A DNA stretch of 64,000 bases, taken from positions 62,001 through 126,000 of the forward strand of contig URMK01000003.1 in the NCBI GenBank assembly GCA_900548905.1, read 5' to 3'. Numbering within the stretch: position 1 is the stretch's first letter; every line of letters starts with the position of its first letter. The translations under genes and the position numbers were made by a program. The notes beneath the pieces were generated by a model. It saw nothing but the letters and a program-made list of their open reading frames with translations, searched no databases and was not told the origin of the DNA. Below are positions 33,743-42,797 of this stretch, one piece after another. Source of the stretch: an uncultured Lachnospiraceae bacterium. GTDB taxonomy: Bacteria > Bacillota > Clostridia > Lachnospirales > Lachnospiraceae.

Positions 33743-34200
33743 ATAAAGTCCTTGATGTAATATAAAATTGCTTAAAGAATTTTAATATCATTTGCATAAT
33801 CCAATGACCAGCTTAATATTCAACTATCTCCATCATGTCTTCCCAGCTATGAGAGTGTACAGGTACATGAATCACAAAAGTAATAAATACTTTTTATTTG
33901 TCAGTCGGACAGAGTCTGTATCGTCATAAAAATACACTTTATCATTGGATTCACCCCCTCCAATAGAAACAATCATTAATAAACTTATAGTATCACATTT
34001 ACTTTTTTTAAGTTTGTATGTCTTTAAAAAGTAGTATTTTGACCTTAAACGTATATAAAATGAGCATGATAATATAGAGTGTCATAAGTTACAGCATGCA
34101 ACAACGTTAGAGACATCTGCTATCTACGGGTTTATAATCAAGAAATTCAATACAGTAACAGTTCGGACAAGTCCGAACTGTTACTGCAGATACGTTTCGG
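33743..34200. other. A+T-rich intergenic region
   Basis: 458 bases with low G+C. It holds a 34-codon minus-strand frame (33872-33976, MIVSIGGGESNDKVYFYDD...) without SD, a 14-codon frame with strong SD (33901-33945), and the palindrome at 34155-34184. None is convincing as a gene; degenerate gene remnants are likely. Confidence 0.45.
34155..34184. repeat. 30-bp perfect palindrome, copy 2
   Basis: GTAACAGTTCGGAC, AA, GTCCGAACTGTTAC: 14-bp perfect arms with a 2-bp centre, 17 bp past the GerA-type gene stop. There is no T-run directly after it, so it is not a standard terminator. It is related to copy 1 at 26670 and partly to hairpins at 42727-42795. Confidence 0.75.
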
Positions 34201-35640
34201 TTAATGATGTTTCCAAACATGGCTGGGCTGGGCCCGGTACGTAGGATAACGGAACAGCAGGGTTTTCAGTGCGGCCCAGTTAAAAGGGAAGAGCGGCCAG
34301 AAGTAACTGGATCCGCCGAAAGTAGGGGTGGTAATGACGGACAACAGTACGAGAAGCAGCCCTCCCAGGAAACCCCACAGATGGAAAACAGCGGTCATAC
34401 CAATAATAAATATACGGTAAACCCGGATGGCATCCCCGAATTCCATGCTGGAAAGGGATAGGCTGGTAAGAAGGGTGATAGCCCCGTAAAATAGTACCTC
34501 CACCGTTGCCCAGTTCAAGCTGACTGCAATATCGCCGATAATAAGTCCGCCCACCACGGACAGGGAACCGGAAAAACGGCTGGAGCTCAGTGATGCGGAA
34601 TTTTTAAAGAGATCCAGGCCGAATTCCACTACAAGCACATAAAAAATCAGGGTGGGGGCGGGCCATTTGCCGGTGGAAAGCAGCTGCCATTCATCGGACA
34701 GGTGGGGATAATATGCGGTTATCAGCAAAAAGAGAGGCATCAGGAGCAGGCTGATAAAAATACAGCCAAAGCGCACCAGCCGGAAGTAATTCCCCACCAC
34801 AGGGCTTTTGTAATAGTCCTCCGGGCTTTGGGTAAACTGGAATATGGTGCAGGGCAGTATAAGCACCTCCGGGGAATTGTCCACAATAAGCAGCAGATGC
34901 CCTTCCATCAGAAAACTGCAGGCCACATCCGGCCGTTCGGTTCTGTGGACGCTGGGCAGGGGGTTATACCATCTTTTACGCACCAGAAGCTCTTCCAGGC
35001 TTTTGGTTCCCATGGTGAGGCCGGTCACCTGCAGGCTATCCAGCTTTGCCCGTAGGGAATCCAGCAGCTCTTCATTTACGGATTCTTTCATGTATGCAAT
35101 TGCCACATCTGTCTTGCTTTCCGAGCCCACGCTTTTCACTTCGAAGGTCAGTTCGGGGGAACGGATCCTGCGCCGTATCAGATTGGTATTAAACAGCATG
35201 GTTTCCACAAAACCATCCCTGGCTCCCCGGGTAACCTTCTCCGTATCCGGTTCCCCTATGCCTCTGGCAGGATAGGTACGTACATCTATAATGATAGCCT
35301 GGGCAAAGCCGTCGATTAGCAGGACGGATGGCCCGCTGAGGACATTTTTGACGATTTCCTCCCAGTCCTCAGTAAGGGTTGCCTGGGCATAACCGATTTT
35401 GGCATTCATATAATGGCGGATATCTTCAATGCAGGAGTCCTTCATATAAAGAGGATTCTGGAGGTCTGAAAAAATCTGCTGCAAAATTTCCGTCTTACAA
35501 AAACCATTAATGCCGATCCAATAACCTCTTGTGTCTCCCAGGAACAAATCCCTGGTTATGATGTCAAAACTGGCTCCTATGGGCAGGATCTCCTTAGCTG
35601 TCTGTATGTTTGTATCAATCTCTGAGGAAAGCTTTCTCAT
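34201..35640 (-). CDS. GerA-family spore germination receptor subunit
   Basis: A 479-residue A-subunit of a germinant receptor (GerAA/GerKA type). The N-terminal soluble half (1-300) includes GPSVLLIDGFAQAIIIDVRTYPARGIGEPDTEK with its PARGIGEPDTEK signature and the RDGFVETMLFNTNLIRRR motif; the C-terminal half has five to six membrane segments (320-440). The start at 35640 has SD GGAGGGAG; the open frame extends to 35850 but is not needed for family length. No GerB/GerC partners lie next to it. Its presence implies a spore-former. Confidence 0.9.
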   Translation of the reverse strand: MRKLSSEIDTNIQTAKEILPIGASFDIITRDLFLGDTRGYWIGINGFCKTEILQQIFSDLQNPLYMKDSCIEDIRHYMNAKIGYAQATLTEDWEEIVKNVLSGPSVLLIDGFAQAIIIDVRTYPARGIGEPDTEKVTRGARDGFVETMLFNTNLIRRRIRSPELTFEVKSVGSESKTDVAIAYMKESVNEELLDSLRAKLDSLQVTGLTMGTKSLEELLVRKRWYNPLPSVHRTERPDVACSFLMEGHLLLIVDNSPEVLILPCTIFQFTQSPEDYYKSPVVGNYFRLVRFGCIFISLLLMPLFLLITAYYPHLSDEWQLLSTGKWPAPTLIFYVLVVEFGLDLFKNSASLSSSRFSGSLSVVGGLIIGDIAVSLNWATVEVLFYGAITLLTSLSLSSMEFGDAIRVYRIFIIGMTAVFHLWGFLGGLLLVLLSVITTPTFGGSSYFWPLFPFNWAALKTLLFRYPTYRAQPSHVWKHH

Positions 35641-35769
35641 ATTCTTTCTCCCTCTGTCCGTCAGGCGGACATGCCGCCTTTTCCCCGCAGGGTGAATGGC
35701 AGGATCTTTTTCATGATAGTATGTGCCGACATTAAAATCCCTATTCTTATAAATTTTTTTAATCTCCTC

Positions 35770-35798
35770 TTGACAAGTCTTTCTGTAAACGTTATAGT
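35770..35798 (+). promoter_or_regulatory. Promoter of trxA-trxB
   Basis: TTGACA (35770-35775), 17-bp spacer, TATAGT (35793-35798): a near-consensus sigma-A promoter about 70 bp before trxA. A small dyad TTACAGT-ATAA-ACTGTAA overlaps and follows the -10 and could be an operator. Confidence 0.82.
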
Positions 35799-35870
35799 TA
35801 CAGTATAAACTGTAATTATTTTTTTTACAGAACTGATATAAACACAACAAAGGATAAGGAGGATATTTAT

Positions 35871-36197
35871 ATGTCTGTTACAGCAATTAGTAAAGCAAAT
35901 TTTGAACAAGAGGTACTGCAGTCCGATATTCCCGTTTTGGTGGATTTCTGGGCGCCCTGGTGCGGATACTGCCGCAGGCTCAGCCCGGTTATCGATCAGC
36001 TTGACAGCACTTATGAAGGCCGTCTTTCCATTCGTAAGGCAGATATTGACGAAGAGCCGGAGCTGGCTGATTCCTATGATGTGGAAACCATCCCCACTTT
36101 GTTTTTATTCCAAAAGGGGAAAGAACCCGTATACCTTGTAGCGCCCCAGGCAAAGGTACAGGTTACGGACTGGCTGAAGGAAAACGGCGTGGAGTGA
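35871..36197 (+). CDS. trxA: Thioredoxin
   Basis: A 108-residue thioredoxin. The active site is WCGYC (Cys31-Gly-Tyr-Cys34) instead of the usual WCGPC, within FWAPWCGYCRR; the cis-proline loop ETIPTLFLF is present. Replacing Pro by Tyr normally makes the disulfide more oxidising. It is 66 bp ahead of trxB and shares its promoter. SD GGAGG precedes the ATG. Confidence 0.95.
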   Translation: MSVTAISKANFEQEVLQSDIPVLVDFWAPWCGYCRRLSPVIDQLDSTYEGRLSIRKADIDEEPELADSYDVETIPTLFLFQKGKEPVYLVAPQAKVQVTDWLKENGVE

Positions 36198-36263
36198 TAC
36201 CGGCTACGCTTTCTGTGAAATGATAACGTATCCGTTTTATATAGTAGAAAGAAGGAAATCCGA

Positions 36264-37178
36264 ATGAAAAAAGACCTTTATGATGTGGCGGTTATAGGAG
36301 GAGGGCCGGGCGGATATTCCGCGGCGCTGTATTGTGCCAGAAGCGGTTACTCCGTCTTAGTCCTTGAGAAGCTTTCCGCAGGCGGCCAGATGGCCACTAC
36401 GGGGCAGGTGGATAATTATCCCGGTTTTGATGAGGGTATTGACGGTTTTGAACTGGGTGAAAAGATGCAGCGCGGCGCCCAGCGTTTCGGTGTGGAGACT
36501 GAATATGCGGAGGTCAGTTCTGTGGATCTGGTACCGGAAGTCAAACAAATCACCACGTCCTCCGGAATGGTATCCGCCAGAAGTGTGATTGTGGCCACGG
36601 GAGCCTCCCCCAGGGAGCTTGGGCTGCCGGAGGAACGGCAGCTGCGGGGAAGGGGGGTGGCCTACTGCGCCGCCTGTGACGGCCAGATGTACCGGAACAA
36701 GACCGTAGTCATTGCCGGAGGCGGAAACAGCGCCGCGGCCGATGCCCTGTTCCTCTCCAAATTATGCAGCAAGGTGTATCTGGTACACCGCCGCGACAGC
36801 CTGCGGGCCTCCCGTATCTATATGGAACCTCTGGAAAAAAGCGGGGTCGAATTCATATGGGACAGCAAAATCACGGAAATCCTGCACGATAAGCGGGTGA
36901 CCGGCGTGCGTGTGGAGAATGTAAAAGACAGCACTTCCAGGGAGATTCCCGTTGACGGGGTCTTTGTCGCTGTGGGGCGTGTCCCCGACACGGCGTTGTT
37001 CAAAGGCCAGTTAGAGCTGGATCCCCAGGGTTATATCATCGCGGATGAAAGCACCCGTACTAATAGGGACGGCGTTTTCGCCGTAGGGGATGTGCGTACC
37101 AAAGCCCTGCGCCAAATCGTAACCGCAGCAGCCGACGGTGCCACCGCCTCCCACTACGTGGAAGAATATCTGATGTAA
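36264..37178 (+). CDS. trxB: Thioredoxin reductase
   Basis: A 304-residue low-molecular-weight flavoprotein. N-terminal FAD-binding GGGPGGYSAAL (12-22), redox-active Cys135-Ala-Ala-Cys138 (YCAACDG), NADPH-binding GGGNSAAADA and C-terminal FAD site FAVGDVR. It reduces the adjacent thioredoxin. SD GAAGGAAA upstream. Confidence 0.96.
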   Translation: MKKDLYDVAVIGGGPGGYSAALYCARSGYSVLVLEKLSAGGQMATTGQVDNYPGFDEGIDGFELGEKMQRGAQRFGVETEYAEVSSVDLVPEVKQITTSSGMVSARSVIVATGASPRELGLPEERQLRGRGVAYCAACDGQMYRNKTVVIAGGGNSAAADALFLSKLCSKVYLVHRRDSLRASRIYMEPLEKSGVEFIWDSKITEILHDKRVTGVRVENVKDSTSREIPVDGVFVAVGRVPDTALFKGQLELDPQGYIIADESTRTNRDGVFAVGDVRTKALRQIVTAAADGATASHYVEEYLM

Positions 37179-37190
37179 TGAAATGTTATG

Positions 37191-37240
37191 AAAAAAGAGG
37201 ATGGGATTTTACCGGCGCCGGTAAGAGTCCATCCTCTTTC
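37191..37240. terminator. Bidirectional terminator between trxB and the alcohol dehydrogenase gene
   Basis: Convergent genes share an 11-bp stem (AAAGAGGATGG with its complement) containing an inner palindrome TACCGGCGCCGGTA; T-rich tracts lie on both sides. Confidence 0.8.
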
Positions 37241-37247
37241 GCTATTA

Positions 37248-38429
37248 TTATGCCATTTTCCAAAGCAAAGCAAGAATATCTTCCCTGTTCATCGGATAGA
37301 AGGCTCCGCAGGTATGGCTTCCCTTATCCGTCATGGCATCCGCAATCTCTTCGAACTTTTCTGTCCCTACGCCGGCTTCGCTCAGGGTTAAGGGCAGGCC
37401 CGCTTCCCGGATCAGGCCGCGCAGTCTTTTTATCCCTTCTTTTGCCGTTTCCGCAGGGTTTTCAAAGTTCATGGGGGCATTCCATACACGAACCGCTATC
37501 TGGGCCAGCTTGGGAATGCATTCCTGTTTGGCGCACAGGTATTCCATCCAGGCGGGGAAGGATATGGCCAGCCCTGCTCCGTGGGCGATATCATAGAAGC
37601 CGCTGATCTGGTGCTCCAAACCGTGATTGAACCAGTCCTGCTGCCTTCCGCAGCCTGTCATGTCATTCTGCGCCCAGGTGCCGCACAGCATGATTTCCGC
37701 CCTTGCATCGTAATCCCGGGGGGTTTCCAAAGCTATAGGCAGGTTGTGGATTACGGTGGCCAGAATACCTTCTGTCACCCGATCCGTCATTTCCACATGC
37801 TGCGTCCGGCTGAAATACCGTTCCATAGCATGGGCCATGATATCCATACAGCCGCAGGCGGTCTGGTAAGGAGGAAGGGTATAGGTCAGCTCGGGATTCA
37901 TTATGGAGAAAACCGGACGCATCAGCGGCGAACCGAAGCCGGTTTTCATGGGAATGGTTTCATCAGAGATGACACAGCTGTCGCTTTCTTCGCTGCCTGC
38001 GGCAGGCAGGGTGAGAATATCCGCCACCGGTATCCTTTTTTCTCCGGGTTTTACCTTTCCAGATATCAGGTCCCAGACATCGCCTTCATAGAAAACCCCG
38101 AAGGATATGGCTTTACACGTATCAATGACACTTCCTCCCCCAACGGCGAGAAGGAAATCAATCCCTTTTTCCCGGCATAATCCGATCCCTTTTCTCACCA
38201 GTGATACTCTGGGGTTCGGCACTACGCCGGACAGCTCGTCAAAGGAAAGTCCGGCTTCCTCCAGGGCTTTTACCACCTTGTCATACAGGCCGCTTTTTTT
38301 AACGGAGGCGCCGCCGTAAACGAGAAGAACCCTGGAAGCTCCCTGTTTTTTCAGTTCTTCTCCCACACACAGCTCTTTCTCCTTGCCAAAAATCATTTTT
38401 GTAGCACACTGAAATTCAAATCCGTTCAT
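37248..38429 (-). CDS. Iron-containing alcohol dehydrogenase
   Basis: A 393-residue group III alcohol dehydrogenase (butanol dehydrogenase-like). NAD(P)-binding GGGSVIDTCKAI and VVPNPRVSLV are present, as are metal-binding His residues in AHAMERYF and NHGLEHQISGFYDIAHGAGL. It reduces aldehydes or ketones to alcohols or the reverse. It is the last gene of the desulfidase operon and starts 38 nt after the M24 peptidase gene, so the pathway may release an aldehyde. Confidence 0.93.
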   Translation of the reverse strand: MNGFEFQCATKMIFGKEKELCVGEELKKQGASRVLLVYGGASVKKSGLYDKVVKALEEAGLSFDELSGVVPNPRVSLVRKGIGLCREKGIDFLLAVGGGSVIDTCKAISFGVFYEGDVWDLISGKVKPGEKRIPVADILTLPAAGSEESDSCVISDETIPMKTGFGSPLMRPVFSIMNPELTYTLPPYQTACGCMDIMAHAMERYFSRTQHVEMTDRVTEGILATVIHNLPIALETPRDYDARAEIMLCGTWAQNDMTGCGRQQDWFNHGLEHQISGFYDIAHGAGLAISFPAWMEYLCAKQECIPKLAQIAVRVWNAPMNFENPAETAKEGIKRLRGLIREAGLPLTLSEAGVGTEKFEEIADAMTDKGSHTCGAFYPMNREDILALLWKMA

Positions 38430-38467
38430 GGTTGTTCCCTTTCTTATTCCGGCAAAACCGGGTTTCC

Positions 38468-39535
38468 TTATAATATAAGTAATTCCTTCGGGCTATTGGT
38501 CAGATTCTCAAATCCGTTTTCCCGGATCACGATCATATCTTCTATCCTGACTCCGAATTTCCCTTTCAGATAGATGCCCGGCTCAACCGTTATCACAATG
38601 CCCGGAATGAGCCGGTCGCCGCATACCTCATTAAACCGGGGATTTTCATGGACCTCCACACCCACGCTGTGTCCCAGCCCATGGGAGAAGCAGCCTTCAT
38701 AGCCCTCTTTATAGATATAATTCCGGGCGGCGGCATCCACCTCCCGGCATACCGCTCCGGGACGGATTACATCAAAAGCCTTTTTCTGCGCTTCCCGGAC
38801 CGTCTCATAAACCTTACGCTGCTCTTCCGTCACGTTACCTACGGCCACCGTCCGGGTCATATCCGCCAGATATCCCCCATATACCGCCCCGAAGTCCATG
38901 GTGACAAAGTCCCCTTTCCGGATCAGCCGGTTTGTTGCAAAACCGTGGGGCAGGGAGCTGTTCGGCCCGGAGGCGACTATAAAGTTAAAGGTTTTCTCAT
39001 CCGAACCCAGCCTGGTCAGAGTAACGCCGATTTCCCCGGCTATGTCGATTTCCGTCATGCCGGGTTTAATGATGCCGCAAATGTGGGAAAAGGTGTGATC
39101 CGTAATCTGCTGGGCTTTTCTGTGGCAGGCAATTTCTTCCTCGTCCTCTTCCCTTCTCAGCGAATCCATGAGCTGGGACAGGCCGTCCGAAGCGTCCAGG
39201 GTGATTCCTGCCAGATCCGCCTGCATCTGTCTATATTCTTCTAACGTTACCTGCCCGGTATGCAGGGAGAGGGATGCTATACCTTCCTGTCCAAGGAGGC
39301 TTTTTACCTGGGAACACCAATTTTTTTCTTCGATTACACAGCAGTTTTCCACTTTTGCCTGCGCCTGTTCAAAATAACGGAAATCAATGAGAAGCCAGGC
39401 TTTCTTTCTGGTGATCAACACCGTGCCCGCGGAGGATTTCATACCCGTCAGGTAAAAACGGTTGGCGCCGTCCCGCAGGATTACGGCCTCCATGGAAGAA
39501 GGCATGGCCCGCTGCAGTCTGCTTATTTTATCCAT
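38468..39535 (-). CDS. M24 (Xaa-Pro) aminopeptidase
   Basis: A 355-residue M24B 'pita-bread' metallopeptidase: an N-terminal creatinase-like domain (1-125) and catalytic domain with metal ligands in VTMDFGAVYGGYLADMTRT (Asp pair), SHGLGHSVGVEVHE (His), TVEPGIYL (Glu) and GVRIEDMI (Glu). It removes N-terminal residues next to proline, or cleaves other amide bonds. No signal peptide, so cytoplasmic. Confidence 0.93.
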   Translation of the reverse strand: MDKISRLQRAMPSSMEAVILRDGANRFYLTGMKSSAGTVLITRKKAWLLIDFRYFEQAQAKVENCCVIEEKNWCSQVKSLLGQEGIASLSLHTGQVTLEEYRQMQADLAGITLDASDGLSQLMDSLRREEDEEEIACHRKAQQITDHTFSHICGIIKPGMTEIDIAGEIGVTLTRLGSDEKTFNFIVASGPNSSLPHGFATNRLIRKGDFVTMDFGAVYGGYLADMTRTVAVGNVTEEQRKVYETVREAQKKAFDVIRPGAVCREVDAAARNYIYKEGYEGCFSHGLGHSVGVEVHENPRFNEVCGDRLIPGIVITVEPGIYLKGKFGVRIEDMIVIRENGFENLTNSPKELLIL

Positions 39536-39565
39536 ACTCGCTCCTATCCGCGCACCACAAGCGCG

Positions 39566-40879
39566 CTACATTTTTTTGAGAAGGACGGTATAACACTCTG
39601 CCGCCTCTCTTACAGCCTGTATGGAGGCGTATTCGTTATCCCCATGGACGCCTCTTCCCTGTTCCGGGGCGGCATACATGGGAGAAAAACGCAGTACTTC
39701 ATCCGTCAGCTCCAGAAAATGTCCGGAGTCCGTCCCGCCGCTCAGGACAAAGGGGATGACCGGCAGATCCGGCCAGATTTCTTCCACACTAGCCTTCATC
39801 GCCAGGTATCCCGGCCCGTCCGTGCGGCTTTCCGGCGCGGCCCCTCTGCCTCCCGCCAGCTCACACAGCAGATCGTGCTTCCCGGCCGCCCGTTCCAGTT
39901 TTGCGGTGATTTCTTCCGTCGTTTCCGTGGAGGGCACACGTACGTTAGCTGTCAGCACCGCCTTTTTGGGCATCACGTTAAAAGCGGTCCCTCCTTCTAT
40001 CATAGTAAAAGCGATTGTGGCACCCAGAAGGGTACCGGCATCCTTGCAGATTTCATGCAGCACCGGATAACTCCCCTGCTCGTCTGCCGCCAGAAGAAGC
40101 TTTTCCCGTATTTCCGGCCGCGCATATGGGGCCGCGCAGCGCAGCATTGTCCGGTTGCCTTCGCTCAGTTCCCGCCGGAAAAAACCGGAATATTCCACTT
40201 CATGTATGAAGTCCGCCAGCCGTACAATAGCCGAATGGGCCGGGGGATTGGCGGAATGTCCCCCCTGGGAAAGGGCGGTAAACCGGTATTCCAGAGAGCC
40301 TTTTTCAGAGATGCCGAAGCAGGCGGCCTTCCCCCTGACCAGCCCCATAAAATCTTCACAGATAGTGCCGCCTTCATCGAATACCGTTTCAAAATGCAGC
40401 TTTTTTTCCTGTAAAAGCTTTGCCGCCCGGGTTGTGGTAAGGCCGCCGGTTTCCTCATCGCAGGAAAGATAAAGCCAGATATCCCGCCCGGGCCTCCAGC
40501 CGCCTTCCAGCAGGGTATCGAAAGCGGATAATAACGCGCATTGCGGCCCTTTCATATCCTGCGTGCCTCTTCCCCAGACGCAGCCGTTTGCAATCCTGCC
40601 GGAAAACGGCGGATAGTTCCAGCCTTTTGTACCGTCAGCCGGAACCACATCCATATGGCCGGTGAACAGGACCGGAAGGGCTTGCCTGCCGGTCCCTTCC
40701 AGCAAAAGAAGAAGGGCTTCCCCTACGGGTGTCACGGATACCGAAGCAAACAGGGACGGGAAGGCTGTTTTCAGATATGCCCTGTATTTCTCTATTTGGT
40801 AATCCTCTTCCTTCCCGGTTCCGCTTACCGTAGGGATTGCCGCCATAGCGGACAGTTTTTCTCCGATTCTCTCAAACAT
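39566..40879 (-). CDS. M20-family peptidase/deacylase
   Basis: A 437-residue M20 zinc hydrolase (ArgE/DapE/ACY1 group). Metal site: PVLFTGHMDVVPADGTKG (His-x-Asp), WGRGTQDMKG (bridging Asp), SCDEETGG (catalytic Glu), FDEGGT, and a C-terminal GGTDSGHF His. The inserted dimerisation domain (about 195-320) is present. Such enzymes remove N-acyl groups from amino acids or cut dipeptides. It starts 4 nt after the permease gene, so its substrate probably comes through that transporter. Confidence 0.93.
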   Translation of the reverse strand: MFERIGEKLSAMAAIPTVSGTGKEEDYQIEKYRAYLKTAFPSLFASVSVTPVGEALLLLLEGTGRQALPVLFTGHMDVVPADGTKGWNYPPFSGRIANGCVWGRGTQDMKGPQCALLSAFDTLLEGGWRPGRDIWLYLSCDEETGGLTTTRAAKLLQEKKLHFETVFDEGGTICEDFMGLVRGKAACFGISEKGSLEYRFTALSQGGHSANPPAHSAIVRLADFIHEVEYSGFFRRELSEGNRTMLRCAAPYARPEIREKLLLAADEQGSYPVLHEICKDAGTLLGATIAFTMIEGGTAFNVMPKKAVLTANVRVPSTETTEEITAKLERAAGKHDLLCELAGGRGAAPESRTDGPGYLAMKASVEEIWPDLPVIPFVLSGGTDSGHFLELTDEVLRFSPMYAAPEQGRGVHGDNEYASIQAVREAAECYTVLLKKM

Positions 40880-40883
40880 TCCT

Positions 40884-41711
40884 TTACTCCTTCATGCCGG
40901 AAACGGCAATTCCTTCCACGAAAAATTCCTGGGCAAAGCAGTATAAGAGGAGAAGCGGAAGCATGGATATCAGTGCGCCCGCCAAAGCCGGCCCGGTTTC
41001 CCGCACGCCTTCCCCCACAAACATGGCAAGTCCCGCGGAGAGCGTCCTCATTTTGGTGGAATTGGTCATCATCAGCGGATAAATCAGATCATTCCAGTTG
41101 GATGTGAGGCAGAAAATGAAAAAGGTTACGAAGGCAGGTTTACATAAGGGAAACATGATTTTCGTAAATATCCCGAATTCATTCATCCCGTCGATCCTGG
41201 CCGCTTCCTCCAGGCTCTTGGGAAGCCCCATGTAAAAGGATCGCATGAAAAACATCCCGTATGCGGAGGCCACACGAGGCAGAATCAGCCCGATATAGGT
41301 GTTCAGGATTCCGAAGGTGTGCAGTTCCAGATACAAGGGGATCATGATGATCTGGAACGGAATCAGCATGGTGAGCAGGACAATATTAAAAATCATTTCC
41401 TTTCCCTTGAATTCCAGGCGTGCAAAGGCATAGCCGGCCATGGAATCCAGGAGGGCGGAGCAGACCGACACCACGCCGGCGAAAATTACCGTATTTTTTA
41501 TGTAATCCGCCAGAGGGATCCTGGACCATACCTGTATGTAGTTTTTAATTGTCCACGCCTTGGGCCACAGGGTAGGCGGCCACTTTATGATATCCTTCTG
41601 CAGCTTGAAGGTGCTTAAGAGCAGCCAGACAAACGGGAACACGATCAGAAAAAGCACGAAAAGGCACAGAACAATCCTGATAATGTCATATCCTTTTATT
41701 TTTTTCTTCAT
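40884..41711 (-). CDS. ABC transporter permease (MalG type)
   Basis: A 275-residue inner-membrane permease with six predicted helices and the EAA loop EEAARIDGMNEFGIFTKIMFPL that contacts the ATPase. MalG-type family (CUT1). The ATPase gene is absent here; CUT1 systems often share one MsmK-like ATPase encoded elsewhere. It ends within the SD of the M20 gene. Confidence 0.94.
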   Translation of the reverse strand: MKKKIKGYDIIRIVLCLFVLFLIVFPFVWLLLSTFKLQKDIIKWPPTLWPKAWTIKNYIQVWSRIPLADYIKNTVIFAGVVSVCSALLDSMAGYAFARLEFKGKEMIFNIVLLTMLIPFQIIMIPLYLELHTFGILNTYIGLILPRVASAYGMFFMRSFYMGLPKSLEEAARIDGMNEFGIFTKIMFPLCKPAFVTFFIFCLTSNWNDLIYPLMMTNSTKMRTLSAGLAMFVGEGVRETGPALAGALISMLPLLLLYCFAQEFFVEGIAVSGMKE

Positions 41712-41722
41712 CCTGTCTCCTC

Positions 41723-42637
41723 CTACATGTTTTTCGCAATTTTGCGTTCCATATACCCTTTGAAAATTAAAATGATGACGGCGATGACAAAGAATAATTC
41801 AATACACATAGCCGACGCGTAGCCCAGATCATAGGGTGCGGAAAAACCTCTGTTATAGATGTACTGCACCACCGTCTCCGTTTTGTAAAGAGGGCCTCCC
41901 CCTGTCGTCACATAAACCACGTCGAAAACCTGGAAAGCCCCGATTATGGTGGTCAGCAGGGTAAAATTAATGGTGGGAAGCAGGTTGGGCAGGGTGATAT
42001 GGAAAAACTGCTGTGTTTTCGTGGCCCCGTCGATTTCCGAAGCTTCAAAATAGGTGGACGGAATATCATTGATACCGGCTACCAAAATAATCAGTGTTTT
42101 GCCGAAGGCCTTCCAAACGGATATAAAGATAATGATAGGCATTGCGAACCGCACTTCACTGAGAAGGGCTATGGGTTCGCCGCATACGAGGCTTATTAAG
42201 TAAGGGATATAACCCACTGTGGAATTCAGTATCAGGTTAAATAAGATGCCGATGGCCGTAAAGGAACACAGCACCGGCACATAAAAGACAGATCGGCACA
42301 TTTTATTAAAACGGGTGGGTTTGTACAGCCAGTAAGCCAGTACCAGCGCAATAATAAGCTGGATCGGCACGGATATCACCACATAATAGAAAGTGTTTTT
42401 AAATGCATTCCAGACCCGTTCGTCCCCCAGTGTGCGCTTGAAATTTTCCAGCCCTACAAAATCGGGCATTGCCAGGAAAATATCCAGATTCGTCAGGCTG
42501 ATAATGAATGAGATCACTAAGGGGATAATGGTAAATACAAATAATACGAGTATTGCGGGAAAAATAAACAGGTATCCCACCCTGTCCTTTCCCGTCCATT
42601 TCGCTGTAAATCGTTTGATCGGGCTGCTCTTTTCCAT
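41723..42637 (-). CDS. ABC transporter permease (MalF type)
   Basis: A 304-residue permease with six helices and the EAA loop FEASEIDGATKTQQFFHITLPNL. I chose the ATG at 42635-42637 (MEKSSPIKRF) because an AAGGGAG SD precedes it; the frame is open to 42709. It pairs with the MalG-type protein 11 nt downstream and the binding protein upstream, from which it is separated by the repeat at 42727-42795. Confidence 0.93.
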   Translation of the reverse strand: MEKSSPIKRFTAKWTGKDRVGYLFIFPAILVLFVFTIIPLVISFIISLTNLDIFLAMPDFVGLENFKRTLGDERVWNAFKNTFYYVVISVPIQLIIALVLAYWLYKPTRFNKMCRSVFYVPVLCSFTAIGILFNLILNSTVGYIPYLISLVCGEPIALLSEVRFAMPIIIFISVWKAFGKTLIILVAGINDIPSTYFEASEIDGATKTQQFFHITLPNLLPTINFTLLTTIIGAFQVFDVVYVTTGGGPLYKTETVVQYIYNRGFSAPYDLGYASAMCIELFFVIAVIILIFKGYMERKIAKNM

Positions 42638-42726
42638 CCTCGGCTCCCTTCTGCAGAAAGGCTGCCGCCGCCAACAGGGTACTGTGCCGGCAGCAGCATT
42701 CTTTATCAAAACGTTTCTGCATGTAT

Positions 42727-42795
42727 CTGTTCCGGTACCTTCACCGTTACATCAGACTTGTAACTGTTCAGTACCTTCACAGTTACATCAGACTT
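42727..42795. repeat. Tandem 33-bp repeat between binding-protein and permease genes
   Basis: Two near-identical copies, 42727-42759 and 42764-42795 (CTGTTC, GTACCTTCAC, GTTACATCAGACTT). In RNA the second can fold into GTAACTGT...ACAGTTAC. Position right after the binding-protein stop is typical for elements that stabilise the upstream message, as REP sequences do in malE-malF. Confidence 0.75.
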
Positions 42796-42797
42796 TA

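Noticed and set aside
33872..33976. 34-codon minus-strand frame in the A+T-rich gap
   Set aside because: No SD and no family; kept only as a note in the intergenic entry.
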